NCBI GenBank assembly: GCA_907163375.1
Contig: CAJQUW010003400.1
Coordinates: 310,001-374,000, forward strand
DNA: 64,000 nucleotides
Direction of reading: 5' to 3'
From: Prostheceraeus crozeri
Taxonomy: Eukaryota > Platyhelminthes > Polycladida > Euryleptidae
Shown here: positions 1 to 11,293 of the stretch, in pieces
Numbering within the stretch: the stretch's first letter is position 1
Layout of the letters: each line of letters starts with the position of its first letter
Notes under the pieces: model-generated
What the model was told of the DNA's origin: nothing
The model's database searches: none
What the model saw: the letters and a program-made list of their open reading frames with translations, nothing else
Made by a program: the position numbers and the translations under genes

Positions 1-38
1 TCAATAACTATTAACGGTGGGATTGAATTAGAATATCA

Positions 39-327
39 CCTAAAAAATTCTCCAGTACAATTGTTTGCAGTTTCCGGACATACTTAGTCCATGTAGTCGA
101 GAAATGTCAATTTTAAAAAATTCATCGAGCTATTTTCGAGAAAATTCAAATTTTACAGTTTTTTAGTAGTAGGCCCTATGAAAAAGAACATCTTAACTTC
201 TTTTTCATAAAAAATTCTCCAAAGAAGCTGTTTGCATTTTTTGAACATACCATGTAAGCACACTTGAGAAATAACAATCTTACAGATTTTCATTGAGCTA
301 TTCCCGAAAAGATTAAAAATTCTGAAT
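39..327. repeat. Diverged tandem duplication, about 168-bp period
   Basis: Two blocks, about 39-160 and 208-327, share an order of words: AAAAAATTCTCCA, then TGTTTGCA, GAACATAC or GGACATAC, GAGAAAT, then ATTGAGCTATT or ATCGAGCTATT. The offset between AAAAAATTCTCCA at 43 and 211 is 168 bp. The blocks are clearly diverged, so this is an old duplication or the edge of a satellite that continues outside the window. No coding signal is seen. Confidence 0.6.
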
Positions 328-1660
328 CCTTACACGAGTAATTCGATGAATTTTTGAATTTCTAACCAAGAATATTTCTAGACATCTTATTTCTCTGGTT
401 GGAGATGATTGTAATTGTCATAACTTGACTTGCTTGATATTTTAGGCTACTGGTTTGATTATTCTATGATTTTTTATAGCAAGTTAAAAATGCATTGCAC
501 ATGTACATGGCGAGGTACTGGACTTGTTATTTGTGGACTTCACGGACTATGTATGTACAGAAACTCCGAACAGTTTTATTGGAGAGTTTTTTAGGTAATA
601 ATCGAATTCAAACCCACCGTGCATTGTTGTCATCAGCAATTCAATTTAATAAAAACACGGGGGAAAACCTTGTGTCAGTGGATAAAATACAATAAAATCA
701 TTGACTGTGCAGTAAAAAAATGATCGACGAAAAACGAGGAATGGCCTACTCTCCTTTCATGATCAGTTCAAGAACCCTGAGAGATGGTTGGAAACATTCC
801 ATAGTAGAAATTTACTTATTCATCGATAGGTTTGCGGAACTGGAGCACAAATTTTCCAAAATTTCAGCCTGGAATTTAAATTTGACACATTTTGAACTTC
901 GCAGTGCTTACAATGAATACCAGTGTGCAACCTAATCCCATAGGAATATGAAATGGTAATTAAATTATTTACCATGACTCGCAGAAGAATAAATGGCAAT
1001 ACGGTATCTCTATACCGCATTTTCGCAAGGAGGTGAAATAGCAAAATACAACCATGGAATGAAATGCAATCTCAGAATTAGATATTTGAAATGAAGATGA
1101 AACAAAAATGCTATGGAGCTATTCATCTAAATTAAATGATATTCAGAGACAATGATCTTAATAATACATCCGTCAGTATCAAAATTTATCAGCTTCACTA
1201 TAATTTCACTACCACGTAATTCTCATGAATGGAATTAAATATTCTGAAACTGAATTTCAATCGAAAGAGAAAACCTCAGAGGATTTAGTCAGATCAAACG
1301 ACGTTTCATAAACCGTATGTTGCATTGACTGGACATTGAGGCCAGCAGAACAGCCGGCATCAAAAAGTAAGATTATCCTTCGAAATTATTGTTTTTCACA
1401 GCGGACTGAAACAAGGATAACACGTTTTTTGAGGTAGAATTAGCAATACATTCAGTTGTCAGCGCAGCGGTGCTTGATGATGCCAACTCTAGCCCAATCA
1501 TTCTTATTATTCACTTTGCCTTTAATTATTTGACTTCATCATTTTCAAAACATCTCAATTCTATCACTTTTTCAGTGAATTGGTAAATTTATTTGATCAA
1601 AGTACATGCACTATAAATGTTTAAATAGTATAATAATAGTATTTTGATAGCATAATGCAC
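328..1660. other. AT-rich DNA, nothing recognised
   Basis: Open frames here are short (under 75 codons), overlap on both strands and resemble no family I know. I see no terminal repeats, RNA gene or conserved domain. Confidence 0.5.
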
Positions 1661-1670
1661 AAATAGTTGG

Positions 1671-1705
1671 CGTGAACAGGACCGAAGTAGCGGTCGAAAC
1701 GTGTA
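1671..1705 (+). repeat. Degenerate small-hammerhead-like motif
   Basis: A five-base-pair hairpin (GACCG, loop AAGTAG, CGGTC) is followed at once by GAAACGTG, the arrangement of stem II plus the GAAAC core in the small hammerhead motifs known from Penelope-like elements. The upstream core that should read CTGANGA is here GTGAACA, so this copy would be inactive. A fragment ending in a TTGAATAAACATCATCG tail follows. This is a pattern match by eye only. Confidence 0.3.
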
Positions 1706-2198
1706 GCCTGTGATTGAATAAACATCATCGAACCGTAGTTTTCCCTCCGTCAACTTAAACTATGAAATGAAGGTGCCACTTAATCTTTCAAAAGCCGTGT
1801 AAAATACATGGTTATTGTGTCCATCTATTTGGCGGGCCTTCCGATTCGATTCGAAGTTTGATTCAACTCCAAATTTGCCGATTCACAGGTCCCTACATAC
1901 ATAGAGAAAATTTGAGCAAATTCGCAAATGACGTAACACTTGACCAGCAAAAGTCATCTAGCCCATACGGGAAAACAGAGGACTTGCGGAAAAGCAAAAA
2001 TAATCTAAAAGGGAAATTCTAGGCTTTAGGATACACAGAAGCGTGAACACCATCTTGATGAACATTCAGTTGACATTTTATATTATTATTTTTCTCATTT
2101 ACACCAATATTCTCCACAAGCGGATCGTCAGGGTAAGCAAGTGGCATCAAACTCTCAAAATGCAAATGCACTCCGTATACTACTCATGTCTTCAATAT
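1706..2198. other. AT-rich DNA, nothing recognised
   Basis: No convincing coding sequence or repeat was seen. A short frame at 2043-2206 begins with hydrophobic residues but has no recognisable family and runs into the transposon that follows. Confidence 0.45.
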
Positions 2199-2206
2199 GT
2201 CACTGG

Positions 2207-2923
2207 CAGGGATGCGGAGTCCCATCATTTTGATAGGATTCCGACTCCGACTCCGGGTGGCAAGTATAATAGGCCTATAGCCTAGTTTTTTTTAAATAAA
2301 CTGACAACCTACATCAAAGATCATTAGGCTTACCTGAACCTATTTTTAGTGATCATTGATGTATCAATTATCAATCATTTTCGATGAAAGTTTATTAAAT
2401 GTCGCTATAAGTTGGATGCATGCGACTCGGCTCCTCCCATCTTCTTGATGTGTGCTTTACACGGTTTATCTCCAGTTTCTACCAGACAAGAAAATCCACC
2501 ATCCTTCTTCAAAAAGTATGAGTACACTTTCGATTTAAATATGCGCTTTAGAGGAACCATCACATACACGATTAACGTGAGGGTGAAAGGTAATGTTCTC
2601 AAACAAACTAGCATTTCATTTTTGTCTCTGATGCAACCTTTGGTGCGTAGGTGTGATCGAGGCTAGGAAGGCTTGTCTTCTCTATAAAATCACCGAGTGA
2701 AAAGACTATCCTTTTTTAGCTATCACGGTTCATTCCCTCAACTATTGCAAGCTTTGCATGCACGTCTCTGTACTTTTGTTTGACGGAAGAAGTTGACATC
2801 AAGACAATGACGGTCATATGCACGAGGATAATTAATTTGTTTGTATTATACTATTTCAAGCTCTAGTTATAGCTCGGAGTCCGGAGTCCTATCATTTGAT
2901 AGGACTCCGACTCCGCATCCCTG
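2207..2923. mobile_element. hAT-type non-autonomous element, family F1, copy A
   Basis: The element starts CAGGGATGCGGAGTC and ends GACTCCGCATCCCTG, an inverted repeat whose inner part repeats GGAGTC words. It is flanked by an 8-bp duplication, GTCACTGG at 2199-2206 and GTTACTGG at 2924-2931 (7 of 8 identical). CA...TG ends and 8-bp duplications are typical of the hAT superfamily. On the minus strand, 2614-2405 encodes YSYFLKKDGGFSCLV followed by KPCKAHIKKMGG, ESHASNL and a run toward RHL-like sequence, which resembles half of a BED zinc finger. The 717-bp element is therefore probably an internal-deletion derivative of an autonomous BED-finger hAT transposon. Further copies lie at 6975-7690 and 21848-22406. 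Confidence 0.85.
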
Positions 2924-4312
2924 GTTACTGGGATATGGAACCTTCCTTTCTCTGTGGAAAGAAACTGTTATCAACCCTATCTTGAAGAGGGACAGTCCCG
3001 ACTCCAATGAGGTTTCATCCTACAGACCAATCTCTAAATTATGCACCCTATCGAAGGTCCTCGAACGCTTAGTCTCTCGTCAACTCCTACAGCATCTCTT
3101 CAATTACAACTTACGCCCAGAACAACAATCTGCCTACCGAAATCTTCACTCAACAGAAACAGCGCTCGTGAAAGTAACATGTGATATCTTGCTAGCCGTT
3201 GACAGATGTGATTTATGTCTCATTGCTGTCTTCGCTCCATCATCTGCCTTTGACTCAGTCCATCATGACATCTTGCTTCGCCGTCTCTGTCATTCGGCCT
3301 GAGACACCAAGTCCTGTCCTCATTTGAGTTCTTCCTGGCAGATCGTCGCCTAATTGTTGCCTGCGGGTCTTCCAATTCAACACTGTCCAAGTATACTCAT
3401 GGTGTTCCTCTAGGCTCTGTGTTAGGTCCGATGTTGTTTCTCCTTTACATGGCCGATCTCCTCAATATCATTGCTTTTCACGGTTTATTGTGCCAAATGT
3501 ATGCCGATGATATCCAGATTTATGGCTTCAGTTGCCCAACTGACACTCACGACCTGACCATCAAGATGACTAACTGCCTATCTGAGGTTCAGGTTTGTTT
3601 GAAGAGGAACCACCTCCTGCTTAACGTCGACAAGACGGACATTATGTGTTTTGCATTCAAACGACGTTGTCACCTTGCCTCAAGTTCTCCAATGATCTTT
3701 GGAAATGACACCATCAGTCTGTCTGACAAGATTCGCGATCTCGGAGTACCGCTCGATCCATCCTTCTCATTGAAAAGACACTAACAAGACTACTGCTACG
3801 TGTTTTAGCGCCCTAAGACAACCTTGTTCCATTCGACGATTCGTCCCTCAATCATTGTTGAAAACTCTTATGATTTCTCTTATCCATTCCCGCCTTCATT
3901 ATTGCTCGATTCTCTTTTATGGTCTTCCTGACAGTACCTTATCAAAACTCCAATCAGTTCTTCACGTCACGACCCTCATTCGACGCCCACCTTCATGACC
4001 ATGTAACCTCATTACTTCAATCCCTTCAGTGGTTACCCACACGAAACCGTATAACATTTCGTCTAGCAGCCCTTGCTTACAAATATCTCCAGGGTGGTGC
4101 CTCAAGCTATCTGTCTTCCCTCATCCACGTCTTCCAACCCTTCCCGCTGCCATCTCCGATCTGCCTACAACGACCAACTTCTCATTCCGACTTCCCAACT
4201 GAAGACAGTTGGTGCTCTAGCCTTTCCTATAGCTGCAGCTCGCACATGGAATGACATTCCAACAAGCTTGAAAGCTGATACGTCAATGATCACTTACAAG
4301 AGAGAGGTCTAA
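2924..4312 (+). pseudogene. LINE reverse-transcriptase fragment, CR1/L2-like
   Basis: This is the 3' part of a non-LTR retrotransposon ORF2. Frames in order carry NPILKRDSPDSNEVSSYRPIS (fingers), SAYRNLHSTETALV, SSAFDSVHHDILLRRL (palm motif A), HGVPLGSVLGPMLF, QMYADDIQIYG (the YADD catalytic box) and NVDKTDIMCF. A C-terminal piece reads YLSSLIHV and later AFPIAAARTWNDIPTSL. These are typical of the CR1/L2 group. At least three frame changes and stops (after 3302, near 3784 and around 4250) make it a pseudogene. No endonuclease or ORF1 is present. Its left edge coincides with the F1 hAT element, which carries a copy of the target sequence on each side, so the hAT probably inserted at or into this LINE copy. 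Confidence 0.85.
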
Positions 4313-4599
4313 CTTCTACGAATGCTTATCCTGACCATTCCTGACGGTTGCACTGTAGTCGATGGTTCTAACCATATTAATGTTTTTTATGAAGCTCAAC
4401 TTAGAAGTGCCATTGAAGTCCGATCGGACAATAATGTCACTCAAATCAGTCTCGTTCGACAAAATGAAATACACACAAATCATCAATATAACTGCGATGA
4501 CAGGATAACAACCTAGCAAGACCATATATTTTGTCCGAAAAAACAAACTCGTAGTAAAAAAAGAAAAACATTCGTTAACAAGGGCTGCAATTCTCATTG

Positions 4600-5938
4600 G
4601 AATTCAGTGATGTCAATTGATGTTTTTCGATATTATGCAATAATAAAAGAAAATAATTATCGAATATTTTTTAACGAAAGTCAAGTGAAAGATCACAATT
4701 TTCGTTGCTGTGATCAGTAAAATATCTTCAATGTCAAACCAGATGTTTATATAATCTCGATCAATTAACAACAAATTCTGGAGAATTATCTGAATTATAG
4801 CTCATTGTAAAGATTAAGATTTTAAAGAGATTAATCCCATAATTCTTTTATTTTATTGTATTTCTGTTATGAATGAAGTTTATGTTTGCACTTGACTTCC
4901 TTCCGATCATGAGAGTACATTTCGAATAATTCGATGAACTGAAGTTTGATGTGAACTATTGCATGACGTGGGAATTTCGAGTTCAAATAATAAACATGTA
5001 TTTCAGGTCATCAAAAATTCACAGCCGGAAAAAGCCATTTTTACATTTAGTGCAGTGTTGTTAGTGACTGATTTTTCACAATTGCTACATCCTCATGGGA
5101 AAGCATCTACTTATCCTATTCGCTTACTTTGTGATGATCAGAATGAAACACCGGTAGTTGATTAATATATCACTGTGTTGACATTGAAACTTAAAATTTG
5201 TGCGAGATAATGAGCAGAAAACGCATCAATGGACTTGACTTGATTTCAATAACAATCCTAAAATTATAGAGAAGTGGACATAAGGAGAGAGTGGGACATA
5301 AGGAACTCGGCTACATGGATGAGCAGCGCGTCGCCGAATTTGCTGCAACTGAGATTTCTGCAAGTGTATTTCAGTGCTATGCCTTAACAATTCAGAAGTA
5401 CCAATTGCAGATGTGAAGCGTTCTCTGAAGTTTGACACCTATTCTTTTCTGTGACAGATAACTTCCTTTTCGATGATCGACTTGGGGTTCAGAGTCGGAC
5501 AATAGCTCTGATATAATTAGTAAGCTGAGAAAGTTATTGAAATCATTAGACATCTGATCTTTGAGACAGACGAATCAATTTCAACAAAGAAAGCCTTCAA
5601 TGTGGCCTGAGGATCAAAAAGTGAGTTTCTGCTCCCTCTTCAAGCTCCAAGTTCAATCTGCTAACGTTTCAAAATACCTTAGAAGCCTTTTCATGATCAC
5701 TTTTTTATGAAACTTTTACTTTTTGATGGTTCAAATTATTTTCACAAAACGTTGTCTTAATAATGCTACAATGTTGTCAAGTTTTAAGCAGCGTCTACCT
5801 GTGGGTTGGATTCACGCTATTTCCTTAAAACGACTTATTGCGTTTGACTGTCGATAAACAATTCAATACCAATGGTTAATAAATACATCTCAGACTACTG
5901 GTGAACGGTCAGCCACATGCATCCAGATCTTGAAAGGC
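4600..5938. other. AT-rich DNA, nothing recognised
   Basis: Only short unconvincing frames (for example 4959-5165 plus and 5226-5438 minus). The stretch after 4312 may include the 3' untranslated part of the preceding LINE, but I cannot see where that ends. Confidence 0.45.
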
Positions 5939-6524
5939 TAGTAAGTATGTATCTTTGGTAGATTAGCAACAGTGATAATTATATCCTCAATATGTAATCA
6001 GTTTCGATTTTATTAAATGAACTCGAATTGAGACCCAGTTATAAATGTGAGATATGCAAACTTTTGACATTTTGAAGAAATAACCATGGAATTGACTGGT
6101 CATGATAGCAATATAGAAGGATAGTATAGATTTGATAGTATTCTACAAATCCTCCGTGTCATGACAACCTTGGAGAGGTAATGTTTACTAAATTATCAAT
6201 CTGAGGGGTTTCTATTATTTTAATGCTCAGCCGTGTTAATTTGAGTATTTTCAAAAGCGCGATCATATCACAAACTACCTGCCTCTGAAAGAGCAAAATA
6301 TCATAATCAATGACAATGATCATAAATAGCATTAAAAGATGTAAATGGGTCCACATTACTATTCAGATTCAAGAAATGAAGCATAAATTTAGTGAGTCAA
6401 TACATTCTGCCGATGAAATAGAATTTTTAAAAATGTGAAATTTAAGCCAATCTTTTGATATAATAAATTTCACTGTATGCTGACATTGAGTCGATACTCT
6501 ACCTGCTAAATACTTACTGAATCA
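5939..6524 (-). mobile_element. hAT-type non-autonomous element, family F2, old copy 5
   Basis: This is an inverted, shortened and strongly diverged copy of the element seen whole at 59771-60502. Shared words on the minus strand include GCATATCTCACATTT, TGAACTCGA or GAGTTCATTTAATAAAATCGA, and, at the far end, GTAGAGTATCGACTCAA followed by GCATACAGTGAAA. The terminal repeats are degraded (ATTCAGTAAGTATTTAGCAG on one side, CTAGTAAGTATG on the other), so no target duplication could be assigned. It carries no coding sequence. Confidence 0.65.
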
Positions 6525-6654
6525 GCTATGCGATTTTTCTAGACTGATGGCACGCTCAGGTTTTTACGTTTACATGCCCGCACCACAGCATGCATGTCCG
6601 CACCTTTGCTCGCATTGCCAGCACTTCAGTTACTGCTTCTGAATTAGTCTGTCA

Positions 6655-6885
6655 AGCTTCCAGCCAACATTGCTTTTTCCGAGAAACGTGGAGGCTGGCA
6701 ATGTAGGATGCTTTCCCATCTAACATTGCGAAATAATAAAAGCTGCACTATCGGGAAATTCGCTGTCCGTATTGTCCCGCAATGACAATGCGAAACATAA
6801 GTTGACGTCAAACGTTACATTTCACACACGCCTTTTGTATCAAACCCAATCAAAATAGAGAATATCAAAATACATAGAGGAAGTC
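6655..6885 (+). repeat. Repeat shared with 52150-52400 (inverted orientation)
   Basis: The block contains AGCCAACATTGC, GCTGCACTATCGGG, ATTGTCCCGCAATGACAAT, GTTGACGTCAAACG and GTATCAAACCCAAT. The same words occur in reverse complement around 52187-52390, so it is a dispersed repeat with at least two copies. It has no terminal repeats I can define and no open frame of note. The second copy sits inside a 487-bp insertion in a Tc1 transposase. Confidence 0.7.
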
Positions 6886-6974
6886 AAAATCCTTCTGTCG
6901 TGATGACTGTGTGGATATGCCTACGAGGAAGATATACTATATATTATACTATGTATTATAGATATATTATATAT

Positions 6975-7690
6975 CAGGGATGCGGAGTCCCATCATTTTG
7001 ATAGGACTCCGACTACGGGTGGCAAGCATATATAGTCTAGTTTTTTTAAAAAAACTGGTAACCTGCATCATAGATCAATATAGGCTTGCCTGAACCTATT
7101 TTTAGTGATCACTGCCGTATCAATTATCAATCGTTTTCGATGAAAGTTTATCAAATGTCGCTATAAGTTGGATGCATGCGACTCGGCTCCTCCCATCTTG
7201 TTGGTGTGCTTTGTACGGTTTTTCTCCAGTCTCTACCAGGCAGGAAAATCTCTCATACTTCTTCAAAAAATATGAGTACACTTTCGATTTATATATGCGC
7301 TTTAGAGGAGACATCACACACGATTAATGTGAGGAATATTCTCAGACAAACTAGCATTTCATTTTTGTCTCTGATGTGACCTTTGATGCGTAGGTGTGAT
7401 CGAGGCTAGGAAGGCTTGTCTTCTCAATAAAATCACCGAGTGAAAAGACTATCCTTTCTTAACTATCACGGTTCATTCCCTCAACTATTGCAAGCTTTGC
7501 ATGCACTGCTGTCTCTGTACTTTTGTTTGACGGAGAAAGTTGACATCAAGACAGTGACAGCTATGCACGAGGACAAATAATTTGTTTGTATTATGTTTCT
7601 GGTCTGGTTATAGGCCGGAGTCCGGAGTTCTATCATTTGATAAGACTCCGACTCCAGCAAAAATGATGGGACTCCGACTCCGCATCCCTG
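6975..7690. mobile_element. hAT-type non-autonomous element, family F1, copy B
   Basis: It has the same CAGGGATGCGGAGTC start and GACTCCGCATCCCTG end as copy A. The flanking 8-bp duplication is TTATATAT at 6967-6974 and TTATATAG at 7691-7698 (7 of 8). The site was an AT microsatellite (6926-6974). The minus strand again encodes a BED-finger-like relic at 7317-7120, starting with YSYFLKKYERFSCLVETG and then drifting out of frame. Length (716 bp) and internal order match copy A, so the family spread after the internal deletion that created it. Confidence 0.85.
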
Positions 7691-8078
7691 TTATATAGTG
7701 ACTAAAGAATACGATGTGACTAAATTAGTTAGGCTAGATTCAATTATATAATAAGACTAGCCTACATTAGCCATACGTCATGCATGCCGTCACGAATTCC
7801 TACCTGCATAGCCACTTACCGAGTATGAATTCGTAGATTAAGCCATTATTGTACATGACGCGCCCTTGCCCGCGAATGCCTGCTGCCCGCAAAAATTGAG
7901 ATGCCCGAAGCGGGCCCCGCCCCAGCTAATGACGGTATTTATTTTTATGCTTTTATGGTGTAGTCGTGACAGAGAAGAGGAAAGCTAAATATTTGCTAGA
8001 AGATGGTCAGTCACGCTTCTTTATATCAGTGACTACACAGTGGATCGGAACCCCAACTGATGCCCGCTACCCCAATGT

Positions 8079-8109
8079 GGGTCGCGGCTCAAAAGTTTTG
8101 GAGTCACTG
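8079..8109 (-). repeat. Possible hAT terminal fragment
   Basis: Read on the minus strand the block begins CAGTGACTCCAAAACTTTTG and continues with GAGCCGCGACCC, close in style to the ends of Charlie/Zaphod-like hAT elements. No matching opposite end or 8-bp duplication was found, so this is a solo fragment at best. The preceding 7740-8078 is otherwise unremarkable, with a GC-richer patch at 7855-7925. Confidence 0.3.
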
Positions 8110-9244
8110 CCTTGGATTCATATAATTGGCTTTTCACTTTAGTAGCTTTCATTTATATGCAGCTTAATTGCGTAATGATGATTTGTTACTTAAGCAACTT
8201 GATTAACTTAATAAAGAATAATCACTTTTGATAATGTGGAATATTTCTTATAGAAATACAGCTATACATGGAGTAGGGATATATAGGTAGAGTGTCGACT
8301 CAAAAAGTATCTGCATACAGTGAAAATTTTTATATGAAAAGATTCAGTTTTTGTGGAGATTCGTTCACGTGGTCCAAAAATTGTTTGAGCAGTTTAAAAA
8401 AGTCAAAATTTGCCAATTTATATACTACCGAGATGACTCTCCTATATAAGTAGTATGAAACAAGTTGGATATCAAAATGAATGAATATTTGCTAATAAGC
8501 ATCCTAACTAAGCGGAAATAAATCTGATTATCAGAGGAATTTTATGAATTGTATTATAACGAAAGTCTTCATGAAAAAGTCGCGCTATGTTATTGGTGTG
8601 TTTTATGTTATATTATGTTATTACGTTATTCGTGCTTTCTAGCCTGAAATTTCAGATTTTAATTCAATTGTCACCGGCATGATTTCATGATTCACTAAAT
8701 TCATGTTTCATTTCTATAATCTGAATAGTGATGCGTAACCATTTACATCTTTCAAAGTTAAATGAAATCATTGTCTTTGATTATGTGATTTTGCTCTGCC
8801 AGTGGTAGGTTGCCTGTGATATGATCACGCTTAAGAAAATACTCTTGAGATAATACTCTGAAAGCAATAGCAATATCGAATTGCTAATTTAACAAACATT
8901 AAAATTTCTAAGGCTGTCATGAGAATCTGTGAAATACCATCATTCCTTCTGCATTACAATCATGATCACTCAATTACGTTGTAATTTCTGCAAAACTGCA
9001 AAAAATAAGTAAGTAAGTAAGTAGGTGTTTATTTAAAGTCATTAAAAATCATCATTTGACAAGACACAGTTGCAGAAATTCAACAGAAGTAAAGTTTAAC
9101 ACAAGTATTCATCAAATAGTCAAGACATGTAGAGCTTTCAACATAAAGAAGACTGTCGATTCAAATAACCAGTCATAAAGGGAAAAAATGATCTTTGGTA
9201 CTTTAGTGACTTTATCAGCGGTTGACAATATTGTTGGGAGTATG

Positions 9245-9970
9245 TCAGTTTACGGGGGACACAATAGTGAAGCAAATACTAGGCGGACAATCGTACTCAA
9301 CGTCACTCTCTCCGTAGATGTTCTTCAGATCATTAGATATCAAAACATGATCAAGAATACTATTAAGTCTGGTAGGTCTGGTAACTATGTCCTGGAGTCC
9401 GAGATCAGCACATAGATTGACGACGTTGAAATGATTGAAATCGCCCAACACAATCTGATGATAATTTGGCTTTTCCGAAAGAAAGTCGTCGGATACGCGA
9501 ATGATTACTCGGTGAATATGCTTCAGCTCATCAGCAGAAAGATTAGGTGGTATGTATACACATATCAACATGCATCTAAATTTGATAATGTCGATAATAC
9601 AACAGTCGCATTTCAGGGAGCTAAACAGGTTCTGTTTGACGACAGAAAAGTTGATGTCACTGCGTAGGTATACGGCAGTACCACCACCCCTTCGAACATC
9701 ACGGTCACATCGACAAAGCACATATCCATCAATATCAATAAGGGAAGGATCCACTGCCTCGTTTAACCAAGTCTCCGCTATGCAGCACAGGGATGGAGAT
9801 TTCATTGTTAGAACAGCTCGAACTTCATCAATTTTCGGCAACAAGGAACGTATATTAAACAGTGATACGATTGGGAAAGCAGGAGACTTTGCAGATGAAT
9901 TAGAATTACATGCAGGACCTGAAGTAAACCTGCCTACGTGATCATAAGTCCAACGATTTAAAAACTTCAA
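9245..9970 (-). CDS. LINE ORF2 N-terminal part: AP-type endonuclease
   Basis: A 241-codon frame with the exonuclease-endonuclease-phosphatase fold signatures. Residues about 36-45 read FNIRSLLPKI. CIAETWLNE (about 63-71) carries the catalytic Glu. GGGTAVYLRSDI follows the usual RGGG turn. VLGDFNHFN (about 196-204) supplies the Asp-Asn catalytic pair. Near the end ILDHVLISND carries the metal-binding Asp-His. In family members this domain nicks the target DNA and is followed by a reverse transcriptase. Here the frame ends soon after the domain, so the protein could cut but not copy. It has no internal stop. It overlaps the upstream ORF1 frame by 4 bp. Confidence 0.85.
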   Translation of the reverse strand: MKFLNRWTYDHVGRFTSGPACNSNSSAKSPAFPIVSLFNIRSLLPKIDEVRAVLTMKSPSLCCIAETWLNEAVDPSLIDIDGYVLCRCDRDVRRGGGTAVYLRSDINFSVVKQNLFSSLKCDCCIIDIIKFRCMLICVYIPPNLSADELKHIHRVIIRVSDDFLSEKPNYHQIVLGDFNHFNVVNLCADLGLQDIVTRPTRLNSILDHVLISNDLKNIYGESDVEYDCPPSICFTIVSPVN

Positions 9971-10785
9971 CGAAAATTTTTGGCGTCACTTCGCAAAACA
10001 ATTCTGTTCCGAAAAATAATGACATCTTCTCCTCTGAGCCTCCTTGATCTCAATTCCTCACGAAGTTGCTTAGATTCGAGTTGCTGCATGGGAGTGAGGT
10101 CTGCATTCAAGTACACATATCTGTAGGTTGTTGATTTTCTAAGCTCACCAGCTTTCTTGAGGATTTCAATTTTGGACTCATAACTGGGACATTGCACTTT
10201 GAGTAGTCTCGGTTTATCCTTTTGAATCCTACCAATGCGCGATACTTGATAATCAGTACCACTAATATCAGGCAACCCAGCTTCTTCAACCACTTTTTGG
10301 AATGCGTCAATATCATGCTCTGTCCTCTCCTGAAGCGAACCACTGACAGTTTCAGGGAGTCCAGAAATAATTATGTTGCATTTTCTTCTAGTTCTTTCTT
10401 CGATTTCACCAAATACATTAGACGGAATGTGATCAAAATTAGTAGAAGTCAAGACATGCTCTATTTTGTCGATTCGCTGATCATGCTGGTCACTGCGCAT
10501 CTTAAGATCGTTCAAACAATTTTCAAACGTTTTCAGCTGCTCAGTTATGCTGTGAACGGAGGAAATAACCTTATCGACTTCCAGTTTAACAAATGACATA
10601 ATTTCCTTCTGAGAATTCGATATCAATTGCTGTACGTCTGCAAGAGTTATTGGTGCAGACGATGAATTTGATCGAGTGTTCCGCTTTGGGGTAACCATTG
10701 CGTATGAAAACAGCAAAATGAGTAATTCAGGGTTCGAACACGGGGCAGTGCAGACAAGAGTCCAAGTCACAGTCCGACAGGGCAA
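9967..10785 (-). CDS. LINE ORF1 protein (coiled coil plus RRM-like domain)
   Basis: A 272-codon open frame. The likely start is the internal Met of MVTPKRNTRSNSSS (about residue 30), because the preceding residues look like untranslated sequence. Residues about 45-120 are rich in heptad-like Leu/Ile/Val (EVDKVISSVHSITEQLKTFE), a coiled coil. RRKCNIIISGLPE (about 133-145) is the beta-strand typical of the RNA-binding domain of LINE ORF1 proteins. A basic C-terminal part follows (LRSRRLRGED, RIVLRSDAKNFR). Such proteins coat LINE RNA and chaperone it during integration. The frame is uninterrupted, which suggests a fairly recent insertion. Confidence 0.8.
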   Translation of the reverse strand: MPCRTVTWTLVCTAPCSNPELLILLFSYAMVTPKRNTRSNSSSAPITLADVQQLISNSQKEIMSFVKLEVDKVISSVHSITEQLKTFENCLNDLKMRSDQHDQRIDKIEHVLTSTNFDHIPSNVFGEIEERTRRKCNIIISGLPETVSGSLQERTEHDIDAFQKVVEEAGLPDISGTDYQVSRIGRIQKDKPRLLKVQCPSYESKIEILKKAGELRKSTTYRYVYLNADLTPMQQLESKQLREELRSRRLRGEDVIIFRNRIVLRSDAKNFR

Positions 10786-11293
10786 GCACGCAATACTAGC
10801 AGTTGGCTATCAGAACCATGAGATATTCCGGATCACATGAAAACTCGTGCATGTAGTGCCCGAAGCGATGACGTCACCGATTATTCGGAGTGATGCGATA
10901 CTTAACTGTCTTGTTGCTGGATGTGAAGAGAGCTCACAGGAAGTATGACATTCCACTATGAATCAAAGGATATCGAAGTGAGGAATGGAGGACACGCAGC
11001 GATGATCACACAAATAGGAAGAGCACAAAACGACGAATAGACTCATATAAAAATTTCCGAAAACGAATGACTTGACACTACACTTTGCGACGAAAACTGA
11101 TATCGATCCGCAGCAGCGAGACAGACAACCTTTGTTGACCGCTAATTCCTTTCCTGCATATCTCACATTTGGTGACAATACCACCTGTATCCCCCTTGAG
11201 TTCATTTAATAAAATCGAAAGTGTATACACATTGGCCATTTAATAAATGTTGAGTTACCACTCTACCTAATATACTTACTCTATGCAGTTATA

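Larger units (their letters stand above)
9006..11153 (-). mobile_element. Internally deleted CR1-like LINE (ORF1 + endonuclease, no RT)
   Basis: On the minus strand the element runs from a 5' untranslated part (about 11153-10786) through ORF1, an apurinic-type endonuclease frame, a short 3' tail with AATAAACACC and a simple-repeat end of (CTTA)n at about 9006-9025. The reverse transcriptase and C-terminal part of ORF2 are absent: the endonuclease frame stops at 9245 and passes directly into the 3' tail. Both edges are defined by the interrupted F2 element. A 5'-complete but internally deleted LINE is less usual than a 5'-truncated one. Clade assignment to CR1 rests on ORF1 style and the endonuclease and is tentative. 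Confidence 0.8.
8277..11285 (+). mobile_element. hAT-type non-autonomous element, family F2, copy 1, split by a LINE
   Basis: The left end reads CATGGAGTAGGGATATATAG and the right end, reverse-complemented, CATAGAGTAAGTATATTAGG. The flanks carry an 8-bp duplication, CAGCTATA (8269-8276) and CAGTTATA (11286-11293). CA...TG ends with 8-bp duplication suggest hAT. Homology to the intact copy at 59771-60502 runs from 8277 to about 9005 and resumes at about 11154 with GCATATCTCACATTTGGTG. The 2.15 kb between is the CR1-like LINE, inserted after the F2 element was already there. There is no transposase gene in the family. Confidence 0.85.

Noticed and set aside
2412-2666. 84-codon frame repeated almost identically at 22207-21953
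   Set aside because: Repetition comes from the F1 transposon; the opposite strand gives the more meaningful BED-finger-like reading.
8027-8109. Tiny element bounded by CAGTGACTAC and CAGTGACTCC
   Set aside because: Both words are near hAT ends but the flanks show no 8-bp duplication, and pairing ends after about ten bases.
9552-9941. 129-codon plus-strand frame
   Set aside because: It is the antisense shadow of the LINE endonuclease, whose motifs are clear on the minus strand.
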